DNA of 64,000 nucleotides from assembly GCA_964517135.1 (NCBI GenBank), contig CAZFBA010000005.1, positions 100,072 to 164,071 on the forward strand. The letters run 5' to 3'. The notes beneath the pieces are model-generated. The model saw only the letters and a program-made list of their open reading frames with translations, was not told the origin of the DNA and searched no databases. Position 1 is the first letter of the stretch; every line of letters starts with the position of its first letter. Shown in pieces: positions 8,539 to 17,206 of this stretch. Source of the stretch: CAZFBA01 sp964517135 (GTDB lineage Bacteria; Cyanobacteriota; Vampirovibrionia; JBFMGH01). The position numbers and the translations under genes were made by a program.

Positions 8539-9191
8539 AAAACGTTTTCCTGCTTGATTGTTTGTTAATTTTTATTATCTTTTACCATTTTACTCTACAT
8601 AGCTCATTAAGCAAAGCATTTGTTGCAGTTTGTTTAACTATATCGTGTCTGAGAACACGAAATAATGAGAATTTTAGTCATAAAGTGTTTCAATTATAGA
8701 TTTTGTTTTTTGTTAAAAAAATTTTCACACAAATCTGAATAAATTCTGTTCAAAACCTGTTCAAAACTTTGTTATATTTTCTTAAAGTCTCTTTGCAAGA
8801 AGGGTTTTAGCCTGTCAAGGTATTTGTTCAAAACCTTGTTAAAAAGGGTAAATTTTTTAGATATCATAGCTTGCTGAAAAATTTTCCTTTGAATAGTTTA
8901 TTTTACCTGAATGACACTTATTAACGCTTGCCAGACTTTACATTTAATGCTCTTTAAGGGATAATAAACAGCGAAAACTTGAAACCCTTCTATCTTCTTT
9001 GTGGAATGCTTTTTAGAGCTTTAATCTGCAAGTTTTGTTTCTCCTGAAAGGATTTCCTCCCTGGTCTGATTTATTAAATGCTATGTTTATAAATATAGCA
9101 GGACTTCTGAGAAGCTTTGAGCTCTGTAAAGAAGAAGAGCCCCGGTTTACTTGACATTGGTTTCATGGATGTTAAAATATAAATTAAGTAA
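8539..9191. other. Gene-free stretch before tRNA-Gln
   Basis: About 650 nt without a convincing gene. It contains a small hairpin, CGTGT/ACACG, around 8644-8659. TGTTCAAAAC recurs three times within 8740-8845, of unknown meaning. The tRNA promoter lies at its right end. No RNA gene was recognised. Confidence 0.5.
9151..9178 (+). promoter_or_regulatory. Sigma-70-type promoter of tRNA-Gln/rplY
   Basis: A perfect -35 box TTGACA (9151-9156) and a -10 box TAAAAT (9173-9178) are separated by 16 bp. The -10 box ends 13 nt before the tRNA, the right distance for starting at or just before its 5' end. Confidence 0.75.
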
Positions 9192-9263
9192 TGGGGCGTC
9201 GCCAAGTGGTAAGGCAGCTGGTTTTGGTCCAGCCATTCAGAGGTTCGAATCCTTTCGCCCCAG
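9192..9263 (+). tRNA. tRNA-Gln (anticodon TTG)
   Basis: A 72-nt cloverleaf. The acceptor stem TGGGGCG pairs with CGCCCCA, the discriminator base is G, and the anticodon loop is TTTTGGT with anticodon TTG. The T-loop GGTTCGAATCC is canonical. The 3' CCA is not encoded and must be added. rplY starts 28 nt downstream and probably shares the transcript. Confidence 0.95.
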
Positions 9264-9291
9264 CTTTTTATTTGTAAAAGGAGTTATTAAA

Positions 9292-9924
9292 ATGGCTACT
9301 AAGATACCTAATGTAGATGTTAAAGATAGAGATAAATCTGTTAATCCTAGACAGTTAAGAAGAGAAGGCCGATTGCCTGCTACATATTATGGCAAAGGTT
9401 CTGAGTCAATATCTTTTGAGGTGGATAAGAAGACTTTTACTCATCTTTATTATACAAAAAACCCTAATCTCGTTACCCTGAAGAAAAATGGCAACTCTTA
9501 CAATGCCATGGTTAAGAATGTTCAAGTTGATCCGGTTTCTCTAGAGGTTCTTAATATTGAGTTTATTCAGGTAAAAGCGGATCAAACTCTTAGAGTCAAT
9601 GTACCTCTTGCTTTTGAGAATGAAGCTCCGGTTGCAAAACAGGGAGCAATGATATTGCAACTTGTTGATGAATTAGAAGTTGAGTGTTTCCCGCAGGATA
9701 TTCCTGAAAGCATTACCTTTGATCTTTCAGGTATTACAGAAGTGGGTATATCCATTACTGTTGCAGATCTGACATTTCCTGAAGGGGTCAAGACTGCTCT
9801 TCCAGAAGATACAGCAGTGTTAAATGTAACTGCATCCAAGGTTGAAGAAGAAGAAGAATCGACTGAAGCTGGTGAAGTTAGTGCAGAGGTTCCAACTGTT
9901 GCAGAGGATGAGTCAGCAGGATAA
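9292..9924 (+). CDS. rplY: Ribosomal protein bL25, CTC-type long form
   Basis: bL25 binds 5S rRNA in the large ribosomal subunit. Residues ~5-95 form the L25 beta-barrel (RQLRREGRLPATYYGK). Residues ~96-185 are the additional C-terminal TL5/CTC-type domain. An acidic Glu-rich tail ends the 210-residue protein. The start is ATG 9292, with a strong AAGGAG site 7 nt upstream. The open frame extends upstream through the tRNA, but that part is not coding. Cotranscription with tRNA-Gln from the promoter at 9151 is likely, and a terminator follows at 9957. Confidence 0.93.
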   Translation: MATKIPNVDVKDRDKSVNPRQLRREGRLPATYYGKGSESISFEVDKKTFTHLYYTKNPNLVTLKKNGNSYNAMVKNVQVDPVSLEVLNIEFIQVKADQTLRVNVPLAFENEAPVAKQGAMILQLVDELEVECFPQDIPESITFDLSGITEVGISITVADLTFPEGVKTALPEDTAVLNVTASKVEEEEESTEAGEVSAEVPTVAEDESAG

Positions 9925-9956
9925 TTTAAAAAAGCTTTTGATTAATAAATTTGATT

Positions 9957-9993
9957 GCCAGCAGACCTTGTTTTTGCTGGTAATTTGTTTTTT
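9957..9993 (+). terminator. Terminator downstream of rplY
   Basis: CCAGCA pairs with TGCTGG, and a T-rich run (TTTGTTTTTT) follows. It lies 33 nt past rplY, between it and the convergent larC-like gene. Confidence 0.7.
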
Positions 9994-10738
9994 AGTCTTT
10001 CTCTCCTATTACAAATCTTAAATTGCTGACAATGCTGTTGCAAAAAACCTTGTCTCCTGCGCCATAGCCGGTGCTTGTGATCCTGTCAAAATCAGGAAAT
10101 GTTGTGCATTTATTGGCAATAGTGCTGAGTATTGCACAGGCGGTTGGGGTAAAGCATTCTTCTTTTATATTATTGTTTTGTTTAATGATTAAAACGTTTT
10201 CTTTAAGCATCTCAAGTGTAGCCGGTGCTGGTACTGGCAGACATCCATGAGCACATTCAACTGTTCCTGAACCTACGGGTACAGGGCTTACATAGCATTT
10301 ATCCACATTCAAGGATGTATAGCATATACTAAAACCTGCAATATCAATAATAGAATCCATGGCACCTACTTCATGAAAGTGTATTTCTTCAATACTCTTG
10401 TTGTGAACTTGTGCTTCTGCCTTTGCAATTTTAAAGAATATTTCTTTAGATAATTTACAGGCTTTTTCGTTTATTTGAGAGTTATCCAGAATTTTGCATA
10501 TCTCTTTATAGCCTCTGTGAACATGTTCGTGTTTTGTCAGGTCGATATTTATTTTGCAGCTGCTTATAGAACTTCTGTCAACGTATGTTTTTGTAAGTTT
10601 ATAGCTATCTTCTGGCAGGTTTAGTTTTTTTATTTCGTTGCAAAACCAGTCAAAATCAACCGCTTTGTCGAGAAGTGCCCCAAGGAGCATATCTCCACTT
10701 GCCCCTGAATAGCAATCAAAGTAAGCTACTTTTATCAT
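9992..10738 (-). CDS. larC: LarC-type nickel insertion protein, N-terminal (LarC1) part only
   Basis: LarC inserts nickel into the pincer nucleotide cofactor of lactate racemase-type enzymes. The protein starts MIKVAYFDCYSGASGDM, the hallmark N-terminus. It carries the family motifs EIHFHEVGAMDSIIDI and PVPVGSGTVECAHG and ends soon after FTPTACAI and STGYGAGD. At 248 residues it covers only the LarC1 domain, where fused LarC proteins are about 400 residues. In Lactobacillus the C-terminal half (LarC2) is joined by a ribosomal frameshift. Here only 67 nt separate the stop codon from rplY, so no LarC2 can follow. larB and larE lie elsewhere at 27.4-29.0 kb. Confidence 0.85.
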   Translation of the reverse strand: MIKVAYFDCYSGASGDMLLGALLDKAVDFDWFCNEIKKLNLPEDSYKLTKTYVDRSSISSCKINIDLTKHEHVHRGYKEICKILDNSQINEKACKLSKEIFFKIAKAEAQVHNKSIEEIHFHEVGAMDSIIDIAGFSICYTSLNVDKCYVSPVPVGSGTVECAHGCLPVPAPATLEMLKENVLIIKQNNNIKEECFTPTACAILSTIANKCTTFPDFDRITSTGYGAGDKVFCNSIVSNLRFVIGEKD

Positions 10739-10842
10739 GTTTGTTTTTCCTTGCTTGTCAATTAATTTTATTTTGTGGTTAAACTTATTATAGAGGCTAA
10801 TTTTTTTGTATGCGATGAGAAATTTTTAAGAAAGGTTTGAGT

Positions 10843-11151
10843 ATGCCAGACCAGACAAGTTACCCCAGGATCACCTTAAAATGTAAGTGTGGTAATGAGT
10901 TTAATGTTAATGTTATAAGAATGAAAGAGAAAGAACCTGTCTTTTGCCTTATCTGTGGCGAACATTTTCCCGTTGATATTGGTGAGCAGTTTGCCAGGGC
11001 TTTTGAAGACCTTTTCAAAGTTAAATATCTTATGGATAAAGAAGGTGGAAAGTTTAAATATTCTTTTATTTACAAGTCTACCTTTGACCAGCCCCCAGCT
11101 CCTTACCCGATAGGAGAAGACGATGAACAGCAAACACCTGAAAAAGAGTAG
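10843..11151 (+). CDS. Small zinc-ribbon-like protein, unknown function
   Basis: A 102-residue soluble protein with two cysteine pairs, CKCG near residue 13 and CLIC near residue 35, that probably hold one zinc ion. It ends in an acidic Glu/Asp/Gln-rich tail. The start is taken as ATG 10843, with AAAGG 8 nt upstream. A TTG two codons earlier is too close to that site. It lies alone upstream of grpE-dnaJ with a 168-nt gap. No family was recognised. Confidence 0.7.
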   Translation: MPDQTSYPRITLKCKCGNEFNVNVIRMKEKEPVFCLICGEHFPVDIGEQFARAFEDLFKVKYLMDKEGGKFKYSFIYKSTFDQPPAPYPIGEDDEQQTPEKE

Positions 11152-11319
11152 GAAAGAATGTATTTTTTGTTGTTAGCAAAACAATTAAGTTCATGAAAGA
11201 TTTGTTAACTTCTTTAAAAAAATGATTAAAAAATTATGTATTTTTCGGTATTGTCATGATTTTAAACCTTATAATATTTGAAAAGTATAATAATAACCTG
11301 AAAGAGCAGGAAAAGAGCA

Positions 11320-12018
11320 ATGAAAAGCCGTGAAGAACCAGACAAAAGCCCGACCAATGAAGAAAAAGAGAGTGAAAAAATGACTAATAACCCTTTTTTT
11401 TCGAAGAAGATGAAAGAAAAAATTGATTCTTCTGCTGAAGAAAATGTTAATCAGCAGGAAAATAGTGAAAATATAGAATATATAAGAAAGCTAGAGGGAG
11501 AAAGAGAAACCCTTACAAGGGAGCATGAGACTCTTAAAAACCAGTATGTCAGGCTAGCAGCTGATTTTGATAACTATAGAAAAAGACAGGATCAGGTTAA
11601 GCAGGAACTTTATAACTCCGGTGCAGCTGATGTTATTACTGCATTGATACCGGTACTTGATACTCTCGATAGAGCTTATCTTTCGTTTAAAACACTGGAT
11701 GATTCAGAGAAGCTTAAAGAGAGCTTTGACGTTTTATACAGACAAATGCAGGATAGCCTGACAAAAATGCAGGTTTCAAAAATTAAAACTGCTGGAGAGC
11801 TCTTTGACCCCAATTTCCATCAGGCTGTTATGCAAGAAGAGACAACGGAATTTGAGGATAATACTATTAGTGCTGAACTGCAGTGCGGCTATATTCTCAA
11901 CGATAGGGTTTTAAGAGCTGCCATGGTTAAAGTTGCCTCCAACCCTGAGGGAGTACAAAATCAGGAAAATAAACAAACAAACCACAATGACCAACAGGAT
12001 GAATGCAGTGAAAGTTAA
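11320..12018 (+). CDS. grpE: GrpE, nucleotide exchange factor for DnaK
   Basis: GrpE releases ADP from the Hsp70 chaperone DnaK. The N-terminal ~55 residues are charged and probably disordered. A long dimerising helix follows (EYIRKLEGERETLTREHETL, then AADFDNYRKR). The C-terminal beta domain carries the family block DPNFHQAVM and the ending GYILNDRVLRAAMVKVAS. The 232-residue length is normal. dnaJ follows after 26 nt. dnaK, usually between or beside them, is not in the window. No CIRCE element (the HrcA operator) is visible upstream. A TATAAT at 11270-11275 could be the -10 box. Confidence 0.94.
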   Translation: MKSREEPDKSPTNEEKESEKMTNNPFFSKKMKEKIDSSAEENVNQQENSENIEYIRKLEGERETLTREHETLKNQYVRLAADFDNYRKRQDQVKQELYNSGAADVITALIPVLDTLDRAYLSFKTLDDSEKLKESFDVLYRQMQDSLTKMQVSKIKTAGELFDPNFHQAVMQEETTEFEDNTISAELQCGYILNDRVLRAAMVKVASNPEGVQNQENKQTNHNDQQDECSES

Positions 12019-12044
12019 ACGTAGTAAATTGGTAAAAATGGCTG

Positions 12045-13187
12045 ATGTCTAAAAAAGATTATTACGAAGTATTAGGCGTTGACAGAGATGCCGAACAGGA
12101 TGAAATTAAAAAGGCTTTTAGAAAAAAAGCCAGAGAATATCACCCTGATGTGAATAAATCACCGGATGCAGATAAGCTGTTCAAAGAGCTGGGAGAAGCA
12201 TACGAAGTTTTGAGTGATCCAGAACGACGTTCAATGTACGATCGATATGGTCACGATGGTTTGTCTGCTTCAGGATACCAGGGCTTTAGCGGTGGCTTTG
12301 ATGTTTTTGGAGAGTTTTCAGATATATTTAGTGCCATGTTTGGAGGCTTTAGCGGCTTTGGTGGCCAGAGAGTTAATCCTAATGCTCCGTCACGTGGCAA
12401 TGACCTCAGATTAGACCTTGAAATAGATTTTAACGATGCTATATTTGGAGTCAGGAAAGAAGTAGAAATTGAACATCTTGAACATTGCGATACCTGTGGC
12501 GGTACCGGCCTGAAACCCGGTTCTTCTCCTGTAAGATGTGCTACCTGTAATGGGGTTGGTCAGGTACAACAAACAACAAGAACCTTTATAGGTACTTTTA
12601 CGCAGGTTTCAACATGTCCTGACTGTGGTGGTATGGGGCAAAAGATTACAGATCCCTGTGTTGAATGTTCTGGAAATGGTAGAAAGCAAGTAGCAAAGGT
12701 TTTACAGTTAAATATTCCGGCCGGAGTAGATAACGGGGCTAAATTACGCCTTAGTGGTGAGGGAGATGCAGGCAGAAACAGAGGCCCCTCTGGTGACCTT
12801 TATGTTGTATTGCACGTTAAATCACATGAAATATTCAAAAGAGAAGGGGTTGATATTTATCTGGACCAGCCAATCACAATTTCTCAGGCTGCACTGGGTA
12901 CAACAAAAGAAATACCACGGCTGGATGGTGTTGAGAAGATTAAAGTATTACCCGGAACCCAGACAGGAACTATTATAACTGTCAAAGGAGCGGGCGTACC
13001 ATACCTGAATAACTCAAAACGCAGAGGAGATCTCTATGTTCGCTTGATTATTAAAACGCCAGTATCACTTACGGAAGAGCAGAAAAAGCTTCTCAAGCGC
13101 TTTGAAGAGATTGAAATTGATAAATCGTCGAAAATACCAAATATAATTGATAAATTTAAAGATGCCTTTACAGGAAGTAGCCACTAG
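12045..13187 (+). CDS. dnaJ: Chaperone protein DnaJ (Hsp40)
   Basis: DnaJ delivers unfolded proteins to DnaK and stimulates its ATPase. The J domain occupies residues 1-68 with the HPD tripeptide (YHPDVNK). A Gly/Phe-rich linker follows (~70-115). The zinc domain has four CxxCxGxG-type repeats (CDTCGGTG, CATCNGVG, CPDCGGMG, CVECSGNG). Two beta-sandwich substrate-binding domains complete the 380-residue class A architecture. It is cotranscribed with grpE. Confidence 0.96.
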   Translation: MSKKDYYEVLGVDRDAEQDEIKKAFRKKAREYHPDVNKSPDADKLFKELGEAYEVLSDPERRSMYDRYGHDGLSASGYQGFSGGFDVFGEFSDIFSAMFGGFSGFGGQRVNPNAPSRGNDLRLDLEIDFNDAIFGVRKEVEIEHLEHCDTCGGTGLKPGSSPVRCATCNGVGQVQQTTRTFIGTFTQVSTCPDCGGMGQKITDPCVECSGNGRKQVAKVLQLNIPAGVDNGAKLRLSGEGDAGRNRGPSGDLYVVLHVKSHEIFKREGVDIYLDQPITISQAALGTTKEIPRLDGVEKIKVLPGTQTGTIITVKGAGVPYLNNSKRRGDLYVRLIIKTPVSLTEEQKKLLKRFEEIEIDKSSKIPNIIDKFKDAFTGSSH

Positions 13188-13239
13188 GTTATGCTTATTG
13201 GATAATTTAAAGTTAGTGATTGTGAGGAGGTTCCGGTTC

Positions 13240-14868
13240 TTGGCCTTAAAAATAACATCAAAAAAGTTTTTTCAACATCTGTTAGTTTTGGTGTCGCTAT
13301 TGATCTTCTTTAACGCTGCTGTTTACCCGACTTTAGCAACAGAACTACCCTCAGATGTGGAAGCTTATATTAATAAACACTATCCCGGAGCTAATATAAG
13401 GTTTGATGGCTTAATTGAGCTTTCTGATAAGACTGTTTATATACCAGTTTTACCGGTGTCTTATCCTGAAAGTTCTGGTGATTTAAGAATACTTACACAA
13501 ATACCCCAGGATTCTGAACGTCCTGACCTTATTGTTTTCTCTAATAACCTGTCTTTGCTCAGGGTTATTGAAAAAGAAACAGGTGAAAAAACTTTGATAA
13601 GTGGTCCCGAAGTGCCTTTAAAGGTTAAGTTAGGCTTACTGCCACAGGATCTTATAGTTCCGGAATACCTGATAGTGCCACCAGATTTACGATCTATTGT
13701 TGGTGATCTTTCTATCCCATCGCAACAGGCAAACCCTTTTAACATACAGAATGATGCCTCTGAAACTCAACAACAGGAAGCTCCTGTAGGTGATAATAGC
13801 CTTATCGCTTCTGAGAGTGGTTTATCTAATACAGAACATGGTTTGCAGGTAAGAGATGATGTTATAGAAACCGATAAAGATTATGTAGAACCCCAAAATG
13901 TACCCTCCCTGGATACATCAGGTGCTTTTGGGATTGGGAACAGGTATTTGTATGTGACCTCAGTTGGAGGTAACATCCTTTATGTTGTTGATCCAAAGAA
14001 TGCAAATGTAGTAGATAAGATAAAAGTGGGTGCGTTGCCATACAAGACAGTATTAAGCCCTGATGGTAGCCGTTTATATGTTATATGTCTTGCGGCCAAT
14101 GCTGTCGGATCAATAGATACCAGAACTAACAGGCTTGAAAATCTTATTAAAGTTGGTTTAAGGCCAACGGATATTGCAGTGAGTCCTGATGGATCAAAGG
14201 TATTTGTTGCTAATAGTGGCTCTGGTACAATTAGTGTAATAAACACGGATCTATTTGAGGTTATAACGAACGTAGATGTTAAGGGAATACCTGATGGTGT
14301 TCTTGCATCAAGTGATAATAGAAGCTTTTATATGTATAATAAAGCCTCTGGCATTATTAGTCAGTGGGATGCCCTGAACCCTGAAAATAGAAGCTTCCTT
14401 TTTGTCTTGAAAAACCCATCAAAAATGATCACAGACCCTGAAGAAAAAAGATTATACATTGTAAGTAGGACCTCAAATACACTGATGGTCTACAATCTTA
14501 ATAAGAAAGAGTATGATGGTGCTGCTAATATGGGTGATAAGCCAGTTGATCTTGATTTGTCAGAAGATGGCACGAAGCTTTATATCCTGGAAGCTGGCGA
14601 AGATAGGCTAAGCGTACTTGATAATCAGACTTTTGAAGTTATTAGTGAAATAAAATTAAATACAGGTGGCTTTCCGAGTTCGTTCAACATTCTCCCGGGA
14701 ACTAATAAAGCTCTGGTGACCAACGCAGAGTCAGATAAACTAACCCTTGTCGACCTTCAAATGAATAAAGTTATTACGACCATACCTATTGGGATTACCT
14801 CAAAATCTCTAACTTTTGGTCCACTGCCGCAGGCACAGCAGTCAAATGCTTCTAAAAATTCCAAATGA
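13240..14868 (+). CDS. Exported YVTN-type beta-propeller protein
   Basis: A 542-residue exported protein. The signal peptide MALKITSKKFFQHLLVLVSL continues to a likely cleavage after TLA. A ~200-residue domain of unknown fold follows, with Pro/Val-rich strands. From ~240 on there are about seven YVTN/NHL-like blades with motifs such as YVTSVGGNILYVVD, SPDGSRLYV and SPDGSKVFVANSGSG. I chose TTG 13240 because GAGGAGG lies 9 nt upstream and gives a proper signal peptide. A longer frame from 13147 would overlap dnaJ and bury the signal. The substrate is unknown. Such propellers often mediate protein-protein contacts at the cell surface. Confidence 0.8.
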   Translation: MALKITSKKFFQHLLVLVSLLIFFNAAVYPTLATELPSDVEAYINKHYPGANIRFDGLIELSDKTVYIPVLPVSYPESSGDLRILTQIPQDSERPDLIVFSNNLSLLRVIEKETGEKTLISGPEVPLKVKLGLLPQDLIVPEYLIVPPDLRSIVGDLSIPSQQANPFNIQNDASETQQQEAPVGDNSLIASESGLSNTEHGLQVRDDVIETDKDYVEPQNVPSLDTSGAFGIGNRYLYVTSVGGNILYVVDPKNANVVDKIKVGALPYKTVLSPDGSRLYVICLAANAVGSIDTRTNRLENLIKVGLRPTDIAVSPDGSKVFVANSGSGTISVINTDLFEVITNVDVKGIPDGVLASSDNRSFYMYNKASGIISQWDALNPENRSFLFVLKNPSKMITDPEEKRLYIVSRTSNTLMVYNLNKKEYDGAANMGDKPVDLDLSEDGTKLYILEAGEDRLSVLDNQTFEVISEIKLNTGGFPSSFNILPGTNKALVTNAESDKLTLVDLQMNKVITTIPIGITSKSLTFGPLPQAQQSNASKNSK

Positions 14869-14881
14869 GCCTTTAATTATA

Positions 14882-14912
14882 TTGAGATTTGATAGAGTTT
14901 TCGTTTTATAAT
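14882..14912 (+). promoter_or_regulatory. Possible promoter of the HEAT-repeat gene
   Basis: TTGAGA (14882-14887) and TATAAT (14907-14912) are 19 bp apart, longer than ideal. They lie inside a wide inverted repeat, GAGCCTTTA at 14867-14875 with TAAAGGCTC at 14929-14937. The right arm is just ahead of the start codon, so the transcript could fold over the ribosome site only if it started further upstream. Confidence 0.35.
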
Positions 14913-14946
14913 GATTTAAATTGATTCTAAAGGCTCAAGGGTTACC

Positions 14947-15903
14947 ATGGATTACGATAGCCTGAGAAAAAAAGAAATAGAACAGATAGTAGAAAGGTTA
15001 ATTAGCCAGCGAGAGAAGCCTTCATCTGAGCGGGTTAAAGCCCTGGAACAGCTTCAGGTTACGGCATCAGGGTTTATTAGCTTTATTCTTCTTGAGTTAT
15101 TAAAAACAGAGTGTGATGTAGAGGTTCTTATATTTATCTGTAATGCTCTTGCAAGAACAAAAGAAGAAGAAGCCGTAATGCCTCTTGTAGATCTTGTACT
15201 TGGAAACAGAGAAATAGAAGGAAAAGATGACCCTGTAAAGGTAAATAGAGATGAATATCTCAAGGTTAGATGTTCTGCTATTAAGGCTCTTGGGCTTTTA
15301 AAAAATGAAAAGGCTGTTATACCTCTGATGTATGTTTTAAACGACAAAACTGAACACTACAGGGTAAGGCTAAATGCAGCAGAAGCACTGGGCAGAATAG
15401 GTGATACATATGCTGTTAACCCGTTGATAAATCTTGTTGTTGATGAAAAAGAGAGTTCTGTCTACGTTAGAGAATCAGCTGCAAAGGCTCTGGGTATGCT
15501 TGGAGATGTCAGGGCGATTAAGCCGCTTCTGAAAATACTGGATTCCAAGCGGGGTATATTTGATAAATTTACATTTCTGAAAGAACAGGTTATAGATGCT
15601 ATCCGTAAAATTGGTGCTGACTCTGATAGAGATACTGTTCAATATCTGAAAGACTCTTTAATGGATGAAGCTCCGTCAGTCAGGATGTCTGCTGTAGAAA
15701 CTCTGGCATCTATGGGGGATCCGTCTTTGATTAGAATCCTTGTACCAGTAGTTTATGATGAAGATGAAGAAGTTTCCAGGGAGGCTGTGAGGGCTATCTA
15801 TGAACTTGAAGGCATGCTGGAGTTGCAAAAACTGCTTGAAGACGACAGGCTTCCGGGCTGGGCAAGAGATGAAATTGAAATGGCGTTTGAAGAGGGTGAA
15901 TAA
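14947..15903 (+). CDS. HEAT-repeat (PBS lyase-like) protein
   Basis: A 318-residue soluble all-helical repeat protein. At least five HEAT-like units are visible, each with a pattern like VRCSAIKALGLLKNEKAVIP, VRLNAAEALGRIGD or VRESAAKALGMLGD. This subtype is named after cyanobacterial phycobilisome lyases, but without phycobiliproteins a scaffold role is more likely. A good ribosome site AAGGG precedes ATG 14947. queC follows after 3 nt, so it probably heads an operon with queC and the DUF366 gene. Its partner is unknown. Confidence 0.85.
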   Translation: MDYDSLRKKEIEQIVERLISQREKPSSERVKALEQLQVTASGFISFILLELLKTECDVEVLIFICNALARTKEEEAVMPLVDLVLGNREIEGKDDPVKVNRDEYLKVRCSAIKALGLLKNEKAVIPLMYVLNDKTEHYRVRLNAAEALGRIGDTYAVNPLINLVVDEKESSVYVRESAAKALGMLGDVRAIKPLLKILDSKRGIFDKFTFLKEQVIDAIRKIGADSDRDTVQYLKDSLMDEAPSVRMSAVETLASMGDPSLIRILVPVVYDEDEEVSREAVRAIYELEGMLELQKLLEDDRLPGWARDEIEMAFEEGE

Positions 15904-15906
15904 TTT

Positions 15907-16617
15907 ATGAACAGTCAAAAAGCTATTGCATTGCTTTCCGGGGGGCTTGATTCTGTTGTGAGTATGGGTATGGCTCTTGATCTTTATGAAGTAAAACGCT
16001 CTTTATACTTTGATTATGGCCAGAGGGCAGCCCTAAAAGAAGAACAGGCAGCAAAAAAGATTTCTGACTATTACAAAATACCCTGTCAAACTATAAAACT
16101 TGACTGGCTAGCTGATATAACCTCAACATCTCTGGTAAATAAAGATTGTGACCTGCCTGAATATACACTTGAGCAGCTTGATTCTGATACAGATTATCAG
16201 TTAAAATCTGCAAAAGCGGTCTGGGTGCCTAATAGAAATGGAGTTATGCTTAATATTGCTGCATCTATTGCTGAAAGCCTGGGTTGCAGGTATGTTGTAT
16301 TCGGTGCAAATGCTGAAGAAGCAACGACTTTTCCTGATAATACCAAAGAGTATGCAGATAAGCTTAGTAATGCTTTTGCATACTCAACAAATAATAGAGT
16401 AGAGGTTTCTGTTCCCCTAAATGACCTTACAAAGACAGAGATTGTCTCCTGTGCCCTTAACTTAAAGGTACCTTTAGAGCTTGTGTGGAGTTGCTATCTG
16501 GGGGGTGAAAAACATTGCGGAAAATGTGAATCTTGCGTAAGGCTCAAAAGAGCCCTTTTGAGTAATAATCAGTCAGAACTATGGAAGGATATTTCTGCTT
16601 ATGAGAATAGCTTATGA
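15907..16617 (+). CDS. queC: 7-cyano-7-deazaguanine (preQ0) synthase QueC
   Basis: QueC converts 7-carboxy-7-deazaguanine, ATP and ammonia to preQ0, a precursor of queuosine in tRNA. The PP-loop SGGLDSVVS lies at residues 11-19. The C-terminal zinc site has the four cysteines in WSCYLGGEKHCGKCESC. The 236 residues match the family. It overlaps the next gene (DUF366) by 17 nt, showing tight coupling. queA, which acts later in the same pathway, is at 50885-51919. Confidence 0.95.
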   Translation: MNSQKAIALLSGGLDSVVSMGMALDLYEVKRSLYFDYGQRAALKEEQAAKKISDYYKIPCQTIKLDWLADITSTSLVNKDCDLPEYTLEQLDSDTDYQLKSAKAVWVPNRNGVMLNIAASIAESLGCRYVVFGANAEEATTFPDNTKEYADKLSNAFAYSTNNRVEVSVPLNDLTKTEIVSCALNLKVPLELVWSCYLGGEKHCGKCESCVRLKRALLSNNQSELWKDISAYENSL

Positions 16618-17167
16618 CTTTGATCACGAAGTGGTTTATACCGGTGAGCAGCTCAGGCCTCACTGGATCTACAGAACGTTTGATATTCTGGGGGATGCAA
16701 TTGTTTCATTTATTGGAAAAAGTGAAGTTAATCTTGACCATATGATAGATATTCAGGATGTAAAGGCCTCTTCGCCTATTTATTCAACGAGAATGCTTCA
16801 TTTTATTATTGAACATTTTGGGGCCTCTATTGAAGAGATTGTGCTGAGGCAGCGTTTGTTTATATGCATTATCCAGAATGCTCTTAATGAGGCGATGGGT
16901 GCGAACTGTGTTGTTAGAAAAGGTGATGACCTTTATTATAATGACGGTAAGCTGAGTGTTTCTATTGCTACGATAAGCCCATTGTCTGGCTTGATTCATA
17001 CTGGTTTGAATATAGAATCAAAAGATGCCCCGGTGAAAGCTGCCGGATTGTTAAGTGAAATGAACCTGAATAATGTAAATGACTTGGCTTTAAGGCTTAT
17101 GAAAGAGTATACTATAGAGTATAATCAAATTAAAAATGCAGGTTATAAGGTCAAACCAGTTAACTAA
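16601..17167 (+). CDS. DUF366 family protein
   Basis: A 188-residue soluble protein with the DUF366 pattern: an early YTGEQLRPHWIYRTFDILGD, then FIGKSEV, a central DxxD-like segment (DHMIDIQDVKA) and HFIIEHF. The function is not established to my knowledge. Its start lies inside the end of queC (17-nt overlap), so the two are co-translated, which suggests a link to deazaguanine or tRNA metabolism. No membrane segment or signal is present. Confidence 0.75.
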   Translation: MRIAYDFDHEVVYTGEQLRPHWIYRTFDILGDAIVSFIGKSEVNLDHMIDIQDVKASSPIYSTRMLHFIIEHFGASIEEIVLRQRLFICIIQNALNEAMGANCVVRKGDDLYYNDGKLSVSIATISPLSGLIHTGLNIESKDAPVKAAGLLSEMNLNNVNDLALRLMKEYTIEYNQIKNAGYKVKPVN

Positions 17168-17206
17168 TAATTAATTTCAGTATTAATAGAGGAGAAGGTT
17201 GCTAAC

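Noticed and set aside
9151..9291. N-terminal extension of rplY
   Set aside because: These codons lie over the tRNA-Gln gene and its promoter. ATG 9292 has a strong ribosome site.
9925..9991. Programmed frameshift into a LarC2 domain after larC1
   Set aside because: Only 67 nt remain before the convergent rplY stop, so no LarC2 sequence is possible here.
11152..11319. CIRCE operator upstream of grpE
   Set aside because: TTAGCAAAACAATTAA near 11174 only partly resembles the left arm. No matching GAGTGCTAA arm follows.
13147..13239. Upstream start for the YVTN protein
   Set aside because: It would overlap dnaJ and place 31 residues before the signal peptide. TTG 13240 has GAGGAGG at the right distance.
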